Assembly (NCBI RefSeq): GCF_001514115.1
Contig: NZ_KQ948461.1
Location: forward strand, 186,001 to 250,000
Length of the DNA: 64,000 nt
Reading direction: 5' to 3'
Source of the DNA: Streptomyces olivochromogenes
GTDB lineage: Bacteria > Actinomycetota > Actinomycetes > Streptomycetales > Streptomycetaceae
Shown here: piece by piece, positions 41,261 through 49,357 of the stretch
How the letters are laid out: each line of letters begins with the position of its first letter
How positions within the stretch are numbered: position 1 is the first letter of the stretch
Notes under the pieces: model-generated
What the model was told of the DNA's origin: nothing
The model's input: only the letters and a program-made list of their open reading frames with translations
The model's database searches: none
Position numbers and translations under genes: made by a program

Positions 41261-41472
41261 GCGGTCCACCCCAGTTCGTTCGAAGGAATTGAAGACAGGG
41301 CTCGTCTGCCCCGTCTCAAGCCAGTCATGCCACCCAAACTTTGAAACCCGCGGAACGCCTCTGTTGCGCGGCCCGCCGGACGTGGCGCCAGTAATACTTC
41401 TCGCCGAAGCCCTCTCCCGGATGCACACCGACGGCAACCGCCGCCGCCTACAGTGGGATCCGAGGTGAGCCA

Positions 41473-42441
41473 GTGGGAATGGAGCAAGGAGAAGACGGAG
41501 CGCGGTCGCCCCTCGTCCGAGACCGGGCGGAGCCGTTCGCGCACCCGGCGCTCCTGTACCGCTCCGAGCAGGAGTACGCGCAAGGCACGCTGCCGTTCGT
41601 GTCCGAGGGCCTCGCCACCGGCCTGCCCGTGGCGGTGGCGGCACCTCCGTCTCGACTTGAGCTGCTCAAGGCGGAACTCGGTCCGGCCGCCCACGAGGTC
41701 CGCTGGATCGACATGACACGGGCCGGCCGCAACCCCGGCCGGATCATCCCGGCCGTCCTGCGATCCTTCGCCGACGCCCACCCCGGACGCCCTGTGCGCA
41801 TCATCGGAGAGCCGATCTGGTACAGCCGGACGCCGCTCGAGTACCCGGCCTGCGTCCAGCACGAAGCCCTCATCAACGCGGCGTTCCACGGACGCGAGGC
41901 GACCATCCTCTGCCCCTACGACGCCCGAACCCTCTCCGACGACGTGATCGCCGACGCGCACGCCACGCACCCCGTGGTGATCAGCGACGGGCGGCAGGCC
42001 GTCAGCCACGCCTACGATCCCGAACGCGTCCTCGCGCGCTACAACGAGACCTTGCCGTATCCGCCGGGAGCGGCCACGGTCCGCTTCACCGCCGGACTGC
42101 TGCCTGCCGTACGCGACATCGCGCTGCGCGAGGCACGGGAGCGGGGGATGGCGCCGCCCCGGCTGCAGGATCTGAACCTCGTGGTCGCGGAGTTGACGAC
42201 CAACAGTGTGGTGCACGGAGGCGGTTCGGGGACGCTGCGGATCTGGGCCGAGAGCGAGCAGATCGTCTGCGAGGTGCGTGACGAGGGACACCTGACCGAC
42301 CCCCTGGCCGGCCGCCGCCCGGTGCGCCCTGACCAACTCGGCGGACGGGGCCTGCTCCTCGTCCACTTCCTGTCCGACCTCGTACGCGTCCACACCGCCG
42401 CGTCCGGAACGACCGTGCGCAGCTATCTCGCCCGAAGATGA
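41473..42441 (+). CDS. RsbA-like protein: MEDS domain plus HATPase_c anti-sigma kinase
   Basis: 322 residues. The N-terminal MEDS sensory domain spans about 20-185 (FAHPALLYRSEQEYAQGTLP, RIIGEPIWYSRTPLEYPACV with Cys-Val-Gln-His-Glu, ATILCPYDARTLSDDVIADA). A C-terminal GHKL ATPase domain follows with LQDLNLVVAELTTNSVVHGG (N-box), CEVRDEGHL (G1) and LGGRGLLLVHFLSD (G2). RsbA-type proteins bind and inhibit SigB-family sigma factors; MEDS domains often sense small one-carbon or redox signals. The gene is divergent from the SigB-family gene with a 212-bp shared control region. GTG 41473 follows GAGGTGAG. Confidence 0.88.
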   Translation: MGMEQGEDGARSPLVRDRAEPFAHPALLYRSEQEYAQGTLPFVSEGLATGLPVAVAAPPSRLELLKAELGPAAHEVRWIDMTRAGRNPGRIIPAVLRSFADAHPGRPVRIIGEPIWYSRTPLEYPACVQHEALINAAFHGREATILCPYDARTLSDDVIADAHATHPVVISDGRQAVSHAYDPERVLARYNETLPYPPGAATVRFTAGLLPAVRDIALREARERGMAPPRLQDLNLVVAELTTNSVVHGGGSGTLRIWAESEQIVCEVRDEGHLTDPLAGRRPVRPDQLGGRGLLLVHFLSDLVRVHTAASGTTVRSYLARR

Positions 42442-42514
42442 CCGCGGCCGCTTGGCCCGGGGCCGGCCGTGCCCCTGGCTACGCGCCGCACTCGCTCCAC
42501 TCTCCGTACTCGCT

Positions 42515-42613
42515 CTACTCGCCGCGGTGCCGCCAGTACCAGACCAGCACCGCGACGAGCCCGCAGAGATAGACCAGGGGCAGGACCAGGCCCGGGACAC
42601 GGGCCGCGTTCAC
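42515..42613 (-). CDS. Possible 32-residue single-span membrane peptide
   Basis: GTG at 42613 with GGGAG seven to eight bases upstream opens MNAARVPGLVLPLVYLCGLV AVLVWYWRHRGE: one hydrophobic helix and a basic, Trp-rich end. The frame is open further upstream, but there it is low-complexity. The orientation is opposite to the neighbouring RsbA-like and small membrane genes. Small-peptide calls in GC-rich DNA carry risk. Confidence 0.35.
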   Translation of the reverse strand: MNAARVPGLVLPLVYLCGLVAVLVWYWRHRGE

Positions 42614-42824
42614 GCAGCGGCTCCGACGGGAGAACAGGCCGATACGGCCGGGGTGTGTGCCATTGCTGTCTGCTTTCGATGAGCCGCGGGCCGATGGGGG
42701 CGTGTGCGGCGACAGCAGCAGACTGATCAGCACGCGCGGCCCGGGTGGTGGGCTCCATGATGACGTGTCGGCAGGATTCCTGGGGGCACTCGGACTCCAC
42801 CACCACTTCGGAAGAGGAGAGTTC

Positions 42825-43001
42825 ATGCTCGGAATCGTTGCGGCGATCGTGCTGTTCATCGCGTTCTTGATCAATGCCGCGGACCTCTCGACGAACGACG
42901 TCTTCACGTCGACCAACGTCATGCTCATAGGGCTGACCCTGCTCGCCCTGCACGTCTCCGGCGTCGGCGGCGGCTGGGCGACCCGCGGCCGCAGGCGCTG
43001 A
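42825..43001 (+). CDS. Small two-helix membrane protein
   Basis: 58 residues: MLGIVAAIVLFIAFLINAAD then LSTNDVFTSTNVMLIGLTLL and ALHVSGVG, ending in a basic tail (WATRGRRR). Two membrane helices joined by a polar hairpin. A strong GAGGAGAG stands before ATG 42825. It lies 31 bp upstream of the PRC-barrel gene and is probably co-transcribed with it. Proteins of this pattern accompany PRC-barrel genes in Streptomyces, function unknown. Confidence 0.75.
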   Translation: MLGIVAAIVLFIAFLINAADLSTNDVFTSTNVMLIGLTLLALHVSGVGGGWATRGRRR

Positions 43002-43032
43002 CATCTCGGGTGGACGGTTCAGGAGGAACAGC

Positions 43033-43398
43033 ATGACGATCGACACAATCTGGTCGTACGCACCGGGGTTCGGCAGCCCCGAGGCGCTGGACCTCACCGG
43101 CTACACCGTCGAGGCGAGCGACGGGACGATGGGGCACGTCGACCGACAGGCCGGCGATTGCGGTATGCGTCACCTGATCGTCGACACCGGTGTGTGGGTG
43201 TTCGGAAAGAGTGTTCTGGTACCTGTGGGTGTCGTTGCCGACATCGACACCCAGGCGCGGAAGGTGACAATGGCCCGGACCCGGGAGGAGATGACCTCGG
43301 CACCGGTCTTCCGGACCGACCGCGAGACCCTGGACCCCGCATACCTGGACCGGGTCGGCAGCTACTACCGAAGCCTGCCGCCCGGACAGCTCGCCTGA
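43033..43398 (+). CDS. PRC-barrel domain protein
   Basis: 121 residues. MTIDTIWSYAPGFGSPEALD, LTGYTVEASDGTMGHVDRQ, LIVDTGVWVFGKSVLVPVG and VTMARTREEMTSAP form a PRC-barrel closely similar to the one at 36155-36502. AGGAGGAACAGC precedes the ATG. It sits with the small membrane protein, near the SigB/RsbA-like pair. A general-stress or membrane-associated scaffolding role is inferred. Confidence 0.9.
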   Translation: MTIDTIWSYAPGFGSPEALDLTGYTVEASDGTMGHVDRQAGDCGMRHLIVDTGVWVFGKSVLVPVGVVADIDTQARKVTMARTREEMTSAPVFRTDRETLDPAYLDRVGSYYRSLPPGQLA

Positions 43399-43425
43399 TG
43401 TCGTCGTCCCCGAGCGGACGACATC
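43397..43425 (+). terminator. Hairpin overlapping the PRC-barrel stop
   Basis: GATGTCGTC (43397-43405) and GACGACATC (43417-43425) form a 9-bp stem beginning inside the TGA codon. It is followed directly by the AAGGAGCCC of the next gene. It could terminate the PRC transcript or tune readthrough. Confidence 0.55.
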
Positions 43426-43443
43426 GCAGCCCAAGGAGCCCGT

Positions 43444-44649
43444 GTGACCTACGAGGTCGGCGCGTTGCGCGCCCAGATCCCCGCCCTGCGGACCGGTATC
43501 GCGTATTTCGACGGTCCGGGCGGCACCCAGACGCCGGCGCCGGTCGGCGCGGCGATCGCCGACGCGCTCACCCGCCCGCTGTCGAACCGGGGGAGCGTCA
43601 CGGTGGGAGAGGCGAACGCGGAGGCGCTCGTCGGGGAGTTCCGGCAGACCATGGCCGACCTGTTGGGCGGGGAACCCTCGGGAGTCGTCTTCGGCCGCAG
43701 CGCCACCCAACTCACGTACGACTTCTCCCGGGCGCTGGCCAAGGACTGGGCCCCCGGCGACGAGATCGTGGTGAGCCGTCTCGACCACGACGCCAACATC
43801 CGCCCCTGGGTCCAGGCCGCGGAGCGGACCGGCGCCCGGGTGCGATGGGCCGACTTCGATCCGGTCACCGGCGAACTCCCGCCCTCGGCCGTGGGCGAAC
43901 TGCTCACCGAACGCACTCGGCTGGTCGCCGTCACCGCCGCCTCCAACCTGATCGGCACGCTCCCCGACGTCGCGGAGATCGCCCGCCTGGTCCACCGCAC
44001 GAACGCCCTGCTCTACGTCGACGGCGTGCACTACACGGCGCACGCGTTCGTGGACCTCGCACGGCTCGGCGCCGACTTCTTCGTCTGCTCGCCGTACAAG
44101 TTCCTCGGCCCGCACCACGGCGTGCTCGCCGCCGCTCCGGCCCTGCTGGAGACACTGCGTCCCGACAAACTGCTGCCCTCCTCCGACGCGGTCCCGGAGC
44201 GTTTCGAGCTCGGGACGCTGCCCTACGAGCTCCTCGCCGGCACCCGCGCCGCCGTCGACCTGCTCGCCGGTCTCGGGACCGGTCCCGCGGACGACCGGCG
44301 CGCCCGGCTGCGGTCCGCGTTCGCGTCGATCGAGCGGCACGAGCGAGCGCTGCGGGACCGGATGGAGAACGGCATTGCCGCACTCGCGGGCGTCACGGTC
44401 CGCTCCCGGGCGGCCGACCGCACCCCCACCCTGCTCCTGACCTTCGACGACCGCGACACGGACGACGCCTACCGCTTCCTGGCGGCGCGGAGCGTGCACG
44501 CGCCCGCGGGAACGTTCTACGCGCTGGAGGCATCGCGCCACCTGGGCCTGGGCGACACCGGGGGCCTGCGCCTCGGACTGTCGCCCTACAACGACGAGGA
44601 CGACGTGGAACGGCTGCTGGAGGCCCTGGCGGCATTCCTGAAGTCGTGA
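43444..44649 (+). CDS. Cysteine desulfurase-like class V aminotransferase
   Basis: 401 residues, PLP-dependent. Seen: YFDGPGGTQTP, GRSATQLTYDFSRAL, SRLDHDANIRPWVQAAER, TAASNLIGTLPDV, the PLP-binding YVDGVHYTAHAFVDL with DG-H, and the Lys in CSPYKFLGPHHGVLA. The family resembles NifS/SufS but belongs to the branch annotated as cysteine desulfurase-like proteins whose substrate is not established; the Cys-bearing mobile loop of true desulfurases is not evident. GTG 43444 follows AAGGAG. It ends four bases before the convergent FUSC gene. Confidence 0.92.
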   Translation: MTYEVGALRAQIPALRTGIAYFDGPGGTQTPAPVGAAIADALTRPLSNRGSVTVGEANAEALVGEFRQTMADLLGGEPSGVVFGRSATQLTYDFSRALAKDWAPGDEIVVSRLDHDANIRPWVQAAERTGARVRWADFDPVTGELPPSAVGELLTERTRLVAVTAASNLIGTLPDVAEIARLVHRTNALLYVDGVHYTAHAFVDLARLGADFFVCSPYKFLGPHHGVLAAAPALLETLRPDKLLPSSDAVPERFELGTLPYELLAGTRAAVDLLAGLGTGPADDRRARLRSAFASIERHERALRDRMENGIAALAGVTVRSRAADRTPTLLLTFDDRDTDDAYRFLAARSVHAPAGTFYALEASRHLGLGDTGGLRLGLSPYNDEDDVERLLEALAAFLKS

Positions 44650-44653
44650 CCCC

Positions 44654-46930
44654 CTAGGCGGCGGGTCCCCGGGACGCCGTGTTCGCGGGGGTCGACACCC
44701 GTACTCCGAGAGGGCGGGCGAGGCCGATCACGCCTTCGTCCAGGCGCTGCAGATGCCGCAGGACCCGGTCGGTCACGCGGTCGTGCCGGGGAAGGCCCGG
44801 CCGGTCCGTCTCCAGCATGGACGCGAGGCTGGGCCCGGTCTCGGCCACGCCTTCGGTGTCGTCGTCCTCGACGCGAGCGACCAGGACGTCGATGTTGTGC
44901 GCGATGCGCCGGCCGGCCCCCTTGAGCCGGGGATCGGCCGCGACGGTCTTGCTGTACGGCAGCAGATCGGCCGTCGCCGCCAGGGAACGCGCGTGGTACG
45001 CGCACGTCTCCAGGAGCGCCACGAGATAGCGCACGGTCTCCCGGCGGGCCCGCAGCGGGGTGATCGGATGGGTCAACGGCTGCGTGGAGGACCGTAGATC
45101 GTCCAGAGCCGTGTCGAGATCCCGCGCCTTGTCCAGCAGCTCGATCGCCGGGCCGCCGCTCAGCTGGTCGACCGCCGCACCGGTGACCTCCCCGAGCCGC
45201 TTCAGAACCGTGGCCAGCAGCTCGTCGGTACGGCGGTCCGTGTTCACCGGCAGCACCAGGGCGGCCGCGATGACACCGCAGGTGGCGCCGAGCGCCGTCT
45301 CCTCGATACGAAGGACGAGCACCCCGGTGCTGTAGGTGTGGAGCAGCGTGTACAGCAGGCCCAGCATCGCCGTGACGAAGAAGGACATCAGGGCGTACGA
45401 CAGCGGCGCGGTGAAGAACATCGCGAAGATGAACAGCAGCACCAGGGCGAACGCGGTCCAGGTGTGGGAGCCGACCAGACTCGCCAGCAGGGCACCGGCG
45501 ACGACGCCGAGGACGGTGCCGAGCAGCCGCCGGTACCCCTTGACCAGGATCTCTCCGGTGGACGCCGTGTTCAGGAAGACCACCCAGCAGGTCAGCACGG
45601 CCCAGTACCAGCGCTGACTGGAGAGAAACTCCCCACCGATGATGGCCAGGGCCGAACCCACCGACACCTGGACCGCGGTACGGGTCGTCGGCCGCTTCCA
45701 CCCCGTGCGGTCGTGCGTGTCCTCCTCGTCCTCCTCGGCCCTGGCGATGGCGACGTCCTCGGCGTCCAACTCCTCACGGGAACGGGCCGTCGACGGTGTG
45801 TCGTCGGACTCGTCCTGGGGCCCGTCGAGGGCGAGCCGCAGTCCCAGGACGGAACGCCCCGTCTCCCCGATCCCGCGGAAGACGTCCTGGACGGCCGCCG
45901 AGGCCCGCGGCAGGTTCTCCTCGTCGCGGTAACCGAGCAGCCGGTTGCGCACCTGGGCCACCCCGGTGCCGCGGTCCTCGGCGACCGGGCGTAGGACGAG
46001 CAGGCGCAGCGCTTCGAGATCACGGCGCAGGGTGGCGGTGGTGCCGTCCTGCGCCGTGAGCCGGTCGCTCGCCGCGGGCACGGGCGCGTGCGGCAGATGC
46101 AGGGTGAGCGTGTCGGGGCGTTCCGCGCTGCGGGCGGTGAGGATGAGCACCCCGAGCCGTTCGGCGGCGATCTCGGCGTCGGCGATACGCCGCTGCACGA
46201 GCGCGGCGGTGGCGCTGTCGCTGGTCCCCTCCGCCAGCCGTCCCTGGATCATCATCGCGCTCTCGTGGAGTCGGGCGGTGTGCCGCCTGACCTCCTCCAG
46301 TGCCTTCTCCACCCGGTCCGGGCCGGCGTCCAGCAACTCGATCTGGGCGGAGACCAGTTGTGCCAGACGGGCCCGGAAGGCCGCGCGCAACCGACGCAGC
46401 ACACGCTCGGGCGTCTCCGGCACGACGACGAAACGCACCAGCGCGCTGCACACGAACGCGACGACCAGGGTCCCGCACAGCCCCGGCAGACCGGAGACGC
46501 CGGCCCCGACGAACAGCGACACGAAGTAGACCTGGAACCCGATGAGACCCAGCGCCGTTCCGCGATCACCGAAGCGGCGGCTGTACACGGCGGCGAAGAT
46601 CAGTGCCAGGAAGAAGAGGTCGCCCGCGACCACGTGGGTGCTGAGCAGTGCCCCCAGCGACATCGCGGCGAGTGCCACGACCAGCCCGAGCGCGAGCGTG
46701 ACCGCCTGTTTGCGCTGCTGCTTCTCCTTGATGGCGAAGGTCGCGGCCATGGCCGAGATGGAACCGGCCACCAGCTGAGTCTTACCGGCGCCGAGCAGCG
46801 CCAGTACGGCGAGCGTGAGCGCGATGGCCCCCGCCGTCCGCAGCCCGGCCATGAGCCGCAGCAGTCCGGGGTCCGATGCCGCGAATCGGTCCCAGATCCT
46901 CGTCCGGCCCGGCCGTGTCGCTGTCCTCAC
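44654..46930 (-). CDS. FUSC-family inner-membrane transporter
   Basis: 758 residues with two hydrophobic blocks of about six helices each (about 27-165 and 405-560) separated by long cytoplasmic coiled regions, the layout of the fusaric acid resistance/AaeB/YccS family. Landmarks: KTQLVAGSISAMAATFAIKE, FQVYFVSLFVGAGVSGL, WYWAVLTCWVVFLNTAST and a C-terminal helical domain with LLETCAYHARSLAATADLLP. Members export aromatic acids or similar compounds; the substrate is unknown. GTG 46930 is taken as start. It stands 98 bp downstream of the exopolysaccharide cluster on the same strand, so readthrough is possible. Confidence 0.9.
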   Translation of the reverse strand: MRTATRPGRTRIWDRFAASDPGLLRLMAGLRTAGAIALTLAVLALLGAGKTQLVAGSISAMAATFAIKEKQQRKQAVTLALGLVVALAAMSLGALLSTHVVAGDLFFLALIFAAVYSRRFGDRGTALGLIGFQVYFVSLFVGAGVSGLPGLCGTLVVAFVCSALVRFVVVPETPERVLRRLRAAFRARLAQLVSAQIELLDAGPDRVEKALEEVRRHTARLHESAMMIQGRLAEGTSDSATAALVQRRIADAEIAAERLGVLILTARSAERPDTLTLHLPHAPVPAASDRLTAQDGTTATLRRDLEALRLLVLRPVAEDRGTGVAQVRNRLLGYRDEENLPRASAAVQDVFRGIGETGRSVLGLRLALDGPQDESDDTPSTARSREELDAEDVAIARAEEDEEDTHDRTGWKRPTTRTAVQVSVGSALAIIGGEFLSSQRWYWAVLTCWVVFLNTASTGEILVKGYRRLLGTVLGVVAGALLASLVGSHTWTAFALVLLFIFAMFFTAPLSYALMSFFVTAMLGLLYTLLHTYSTGVLVLRIEETALGATCGVIAAALVLPVNTDRRTDELLATVLKRLGEVTGAAVDQLSGGPAIELLDKARDLDTALDDLRSSTQPLTHPITPLRARRETVRYLVALLETCAYHARSLAATADLLPYSKTVAADPRLKGAGRRIAHNIDVLVARVEDDDTEGVAETGPSLASMLETDRPGLPRHDRVTDRVLRHLQRLDEGVIGLARPLGVRVSTPANTASRGPAA

Positions 46931-47028
46931 GCTGTTGTTCTGCCTCGCTCTCCGCCATGATCAGCGGTTCCAGCATGGCACGTGTCGACGCCCGCGCGTC
47001 CTTCCCGGCGTCCGCGGCGACCCCGGGC

Positions 47029-47688
47029 TCAGTCGGCCTCGCTCAGCGCGGGCGTCAACTGCGCCCAGGGATTGGGCGGTACTCCCGTCACGGGACCGCA
47101 GACCGCCGCGCCGCGTTCGCGCGCGGTGCGCACGGCGAGCGGTACGAGCGCCTCGGGCACACCGTAGACGAGATGGCAGAACCGATCGGGCGGGTGCCGG
47201 GCGGTCCACGCCGGTCTGCTGAACGCCGACACATAGGTCGTCCAGTGCCCCTCGAAGGTCACCGTCAGGTCGGCGACGCGCGCGTACCCCGGCGCCGGGT
47301 GCACCCCGGGGTTGAGCACGACGGTCGTGGCGCCCAGCCGGCGTACGGCCCGCACCAGCCTTCGGCAGGCGGGCAGTTCGGCCGGGTCCGAGGTCACCCG
47401 GTCCAGGAAACAGCCGTCGGCCCCGTACCACTCGCTGTGCCGTACGACGTCCTTGGCGACCTCGGCCGTGGAACGCGCGCCGTAGTCGGTGTCCACGTAG
47501 CCGAGCAGGCGGGCGCCGGCCGCCCGCAGAGCTCCGGCCGCCGCCGTGAACGCCGGGTCGGGGCCCGGGCCCGGACCGTTCGCGGGATTGATCACCACCG
47601 CGTACGTACGGGCCGCGGCCGTGATCAGCCGGTGCCAGGCGCCCGGGTCCTCGGCCGGGTGGACGTACAGCGGAATGAGCAGGCTCAC
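47029..47688 (-). CDS. Spherulin-4 family (GH135-like) glycoside hydrolase
   Basis: 219 residues, TIM-barrel-like. Family motifs: LLIPLYVHPAEDPGAWHRL, VVINPANGPGPGPD, LLGYVDTDYGARS, EWYGADGCFLDRV, TVVLNPGVHP and VTFEGHWTTY. Sph3 of Aspergillus, the founding GH135, cleaves galactosaminogalactan and is required for its synthesis; PelA hydrolase does the same for Pel. Many members read DGxFxDE at strand four; here it is DGCFLDR. No signal peptide is visible, so a cytoplasmic or non-classically located enzyme is implied. Last gene of the seven-gene cluster; its start overlaps the preceding stop by four bases. Whether it is active needs alignment to Sph3. Confidence 0.85.
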   Translation of the reverse strand: MSLLIPLYVHPAEDPGAWHRLITAAARTYAVVINPANGPGPGPDPAFTAAAGALRAAGARLLGYVDTDYGARSTAEVAKDVVRHSEWYGADGCFLDRVTSDPAELPACRRLVRAVRRLGATTVVLNPGVHPAPGYARVADLTVTFEGHWTTYVSAFSRPAWTARHPPDRFCHLVYGVPEALVPLAVRTARERGAAVCGPVTGVPPNPWAQLTPALSEAD

Positions 47689-48602
47689 GGCGCCCGGCCG
47701 CCTTCCGGCCGGACGGACGTCGCCGCCCAGAGCCCGGCCAGCGACTCCTCCAGGGCGTACGACGGCCGCCAGTCCAGGCTGTCACCGGCGGCGGCGATGT
47801 CGGAACACTGCCACGACACCGCCCCCGAGCGCGCCGAGCCGTCGCCGCCGTCCTCCTCGATCCGCCCCAGGAACCCGGCGGTGCGGGCCAGTGTCCGTAC
47901 GAGCTCGCGCACCGGGACGGCACGTCCGCCCCCGATGTTGAGGACGTGCGGCAGGGGCCCGGGCGACGTGGCCGCGAGCACCGCCGCCCGCGCCACATCT
48001 CGTACGTCCACGAAGTCGCGGTATGCCGACAGGTCACCGAGTCGGATCACCGCGTCCGGGTCCGGGCCGGCCGCGCGCAGCAGCCCGGCGATCCGGCCGG
48101 GCAGCCCGGTGGGCGGGGCGCCGGGCCCCACCGGGTTGCCCACGCGCAGGACCACCCCGTCGAGACCGGAGGCGGTCACGGCGAGCGTCCCGGCGAGTTT
48201 GGTGGCGCCGTAGGGGGTGACGGGACGGGTGGCCGACGCCTCGGTCACCCGGGTGTCAGGGGTGCCGGGGCCGTACTCGGCGGCCGAGCCCAGATGGACG
48301 AGGCGCGCCGAGGGCGCCGCCTCCCGCAGCGCCGCGCACAGGACGGCGGGGCCACGGGAGTTGACCTCCGCGAGGGTCACGGCGTCCCCGCCGGTCGAGC
48401 CCGCGCAGTTGATCACGGCATCGGGCGCCGCCGACGCCAGGGTCTTCGCCAGCCCGTCCGTACGGGCGGTGGCCAGGTCGATGTCCAGCTCCGCGCCGGA
48501 CGAGCGACCGCCACCGAACACCCGGACGCCCGGCAGGGCGCGCAGGTGCTCGACGACGTGACCGCCCAGATAGCCGGTGAAGCCGAGGACGAGAATGCGC
48601 AT
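47685..48602 (-). CDS. NAD-dependent epimerase/dehydratase
   Basis: 305 residues, extended SDR. Cofactor motif LVLGFTGYLGGHVVEHL, VINCAGSTGG, the Ser in LVHLGSAAEYG, catalytic YGATKLAGTL (YxxxK) and GNPVGPGAPP, followed by a substrate domain (LRLGDLSAYRDFVDVRDVAR). Related to RmlD/UDP-glucose 4-epimerase-like enzymes that modify nucleotide sugars. Probably makes a later sugar intermediate for the polysaccharide. Overlaps the spherulin-4 gene by four bases and follows the nucleotidyltransferase by 7 bp, so translation is coupled. Confidence 0.92.
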   Translation of the reverse strand: MRILVLGFTGYLGGHVVEHLRALPGVRVFGGGRSSGAELDIDLATARTDGLAKTLASAAPDAVINCAGSTGGDAVTLAEVNSRGPAVLCAALREAAPSARLVHLGSAAEYGPGTPDTRVTEASATRPVTPYGATKLAGTLAVTASGLDGVVLRVGNPVGPGAPPTGLPGRIAGLLRAAGPDPDAVIRLGDLSAYRDFVDVRDVARAAVLAATSPGPLPHVLNIGGGRAVPVRELVRTLARTAGFLGRIEEDGGDGSARSGAVSWQCSDIAAAGDSLDWRPSYALEESLAGLWAATSVRPEGGRAP

Positions 48603-48609
48603 GCGGTGG

Positions 48610-49323
48610 TCAGGCTCCCTTCAGCAGCATCGACTTGCGGGTGGTGAACTCGGCGTTGGCCCGGTCGTAGTCGTCGGGGCGGCCGATGTCGAGCCAGTAC
48701 CCGTCGAAGTCGTAGGCGTGCGGGGGGTTGTGTGCTGTGAGCAGATCGAGCACCAACTCGTCGAAGCCCAGCGGCAGCCCGGGCGTGTAGTCGTCGAGGG
48801 TCGACCTGGACAGCCCGTAGACGCCCATGGAGACGCGGTAGTCCATGCTCGGTTTCTCGGTGAACGCGACGACCTTGCTCTGGTCGGTGGTCAGCACGCC
48901 GAAGTCTATGTGCACCTTGCGCGCGTAGGTCGCGATCGTCAGCGGGGCGGCCGAGTCCCGGTGCCGCTTCAGGACGTCGGCGTAGTCGAGGTCGGTCAGG
49001 ACGTCTCCGTTCATCACGAGGAACGACTCGGGCAGCCGCTCGCGCATGGTGAGCAGCGGCCCCATGGTGCCCAAGGGGCTCTCCTCGGTGGCGTAGTCGA
49101 CGGCCATGCCCCACTGGGAGCCGTCGCCGACGTAGGCGCGGATGATCTCGCCGAGGTGGCCGATGGCGAGCGTGCAGTGGGTGAAGCCCGCGGTGGCGAG
49201 CTGGCGCAGCACGATCTCCAGGATGGCGTGCTGGTCGCCGATGGGCACGAGCGGCTTGGGCAGCGCGGTGGTGTAGGGCCGCAGCCGGACGCCCTTGCCT
49301 CCCGCCAGGATCACTGCGTGCAT
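48610..49323 (-). CDS. Sugar-phosphate nucleotidyltransferase
   Basis: 237 residues. N-terminal pyrophosphorylase signature HAVILAGGKGVRLRPYTTAL with PKPLVPIGDQHAI, then FLVMNGDVLTDLDY (metal-binding Asp), FTEKPSMDYRVSMGVYGL and YWLDIGRPDDYDRA. Short RmlA/HddC-like form lacking a left-handed beta-helix, so it only activates the sugar phosphate as an NDP-sugar. Base and sugar cannot be told from the sequence alone; GDP-linked hexose or heptose enzymes are the closest in style. Start at 49323 follows AAGGAGGAGCCCCT. It lies 34 bp after the 4,6-dehydratase gene. Confidence 0.93.
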   Translation of the reverse strand: MHAVILAGGKGVRLRPYTTALPKPLVPIGDQHAILEIVLRQLATAGFTHCTLAIGHLGEIIRAYVGDGSQWGMAVDYATEESPLGTMGPLLTMRERLPESFLVMNGDVLTDLDYADVLKRHRDSAAPLTIATYARKVHIDFGVLTTDQSKVVAFTEKPSMDYRVSMGVYGLSRSTLDDYTPGLPLGFDELVLDLLTAHNPPHAYDFDGYWLDIGRPDDYDRANAEFTTRKSMLLKGA

Positions 49324-49357
49324 AGGGGCTCCTCCTTCGTGGACGTGCCGGACGGGG

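Noticed and set aside
41261..41472. SigB-type autoregulatory promoter (GNNTN14-16GGGTAY) upstream of the sigma factor
   Set aside because: GTTTCAAAGTTTGGGTGG on the minus strand has the pieces but the spacing is far too short, so no promoter is claimed.
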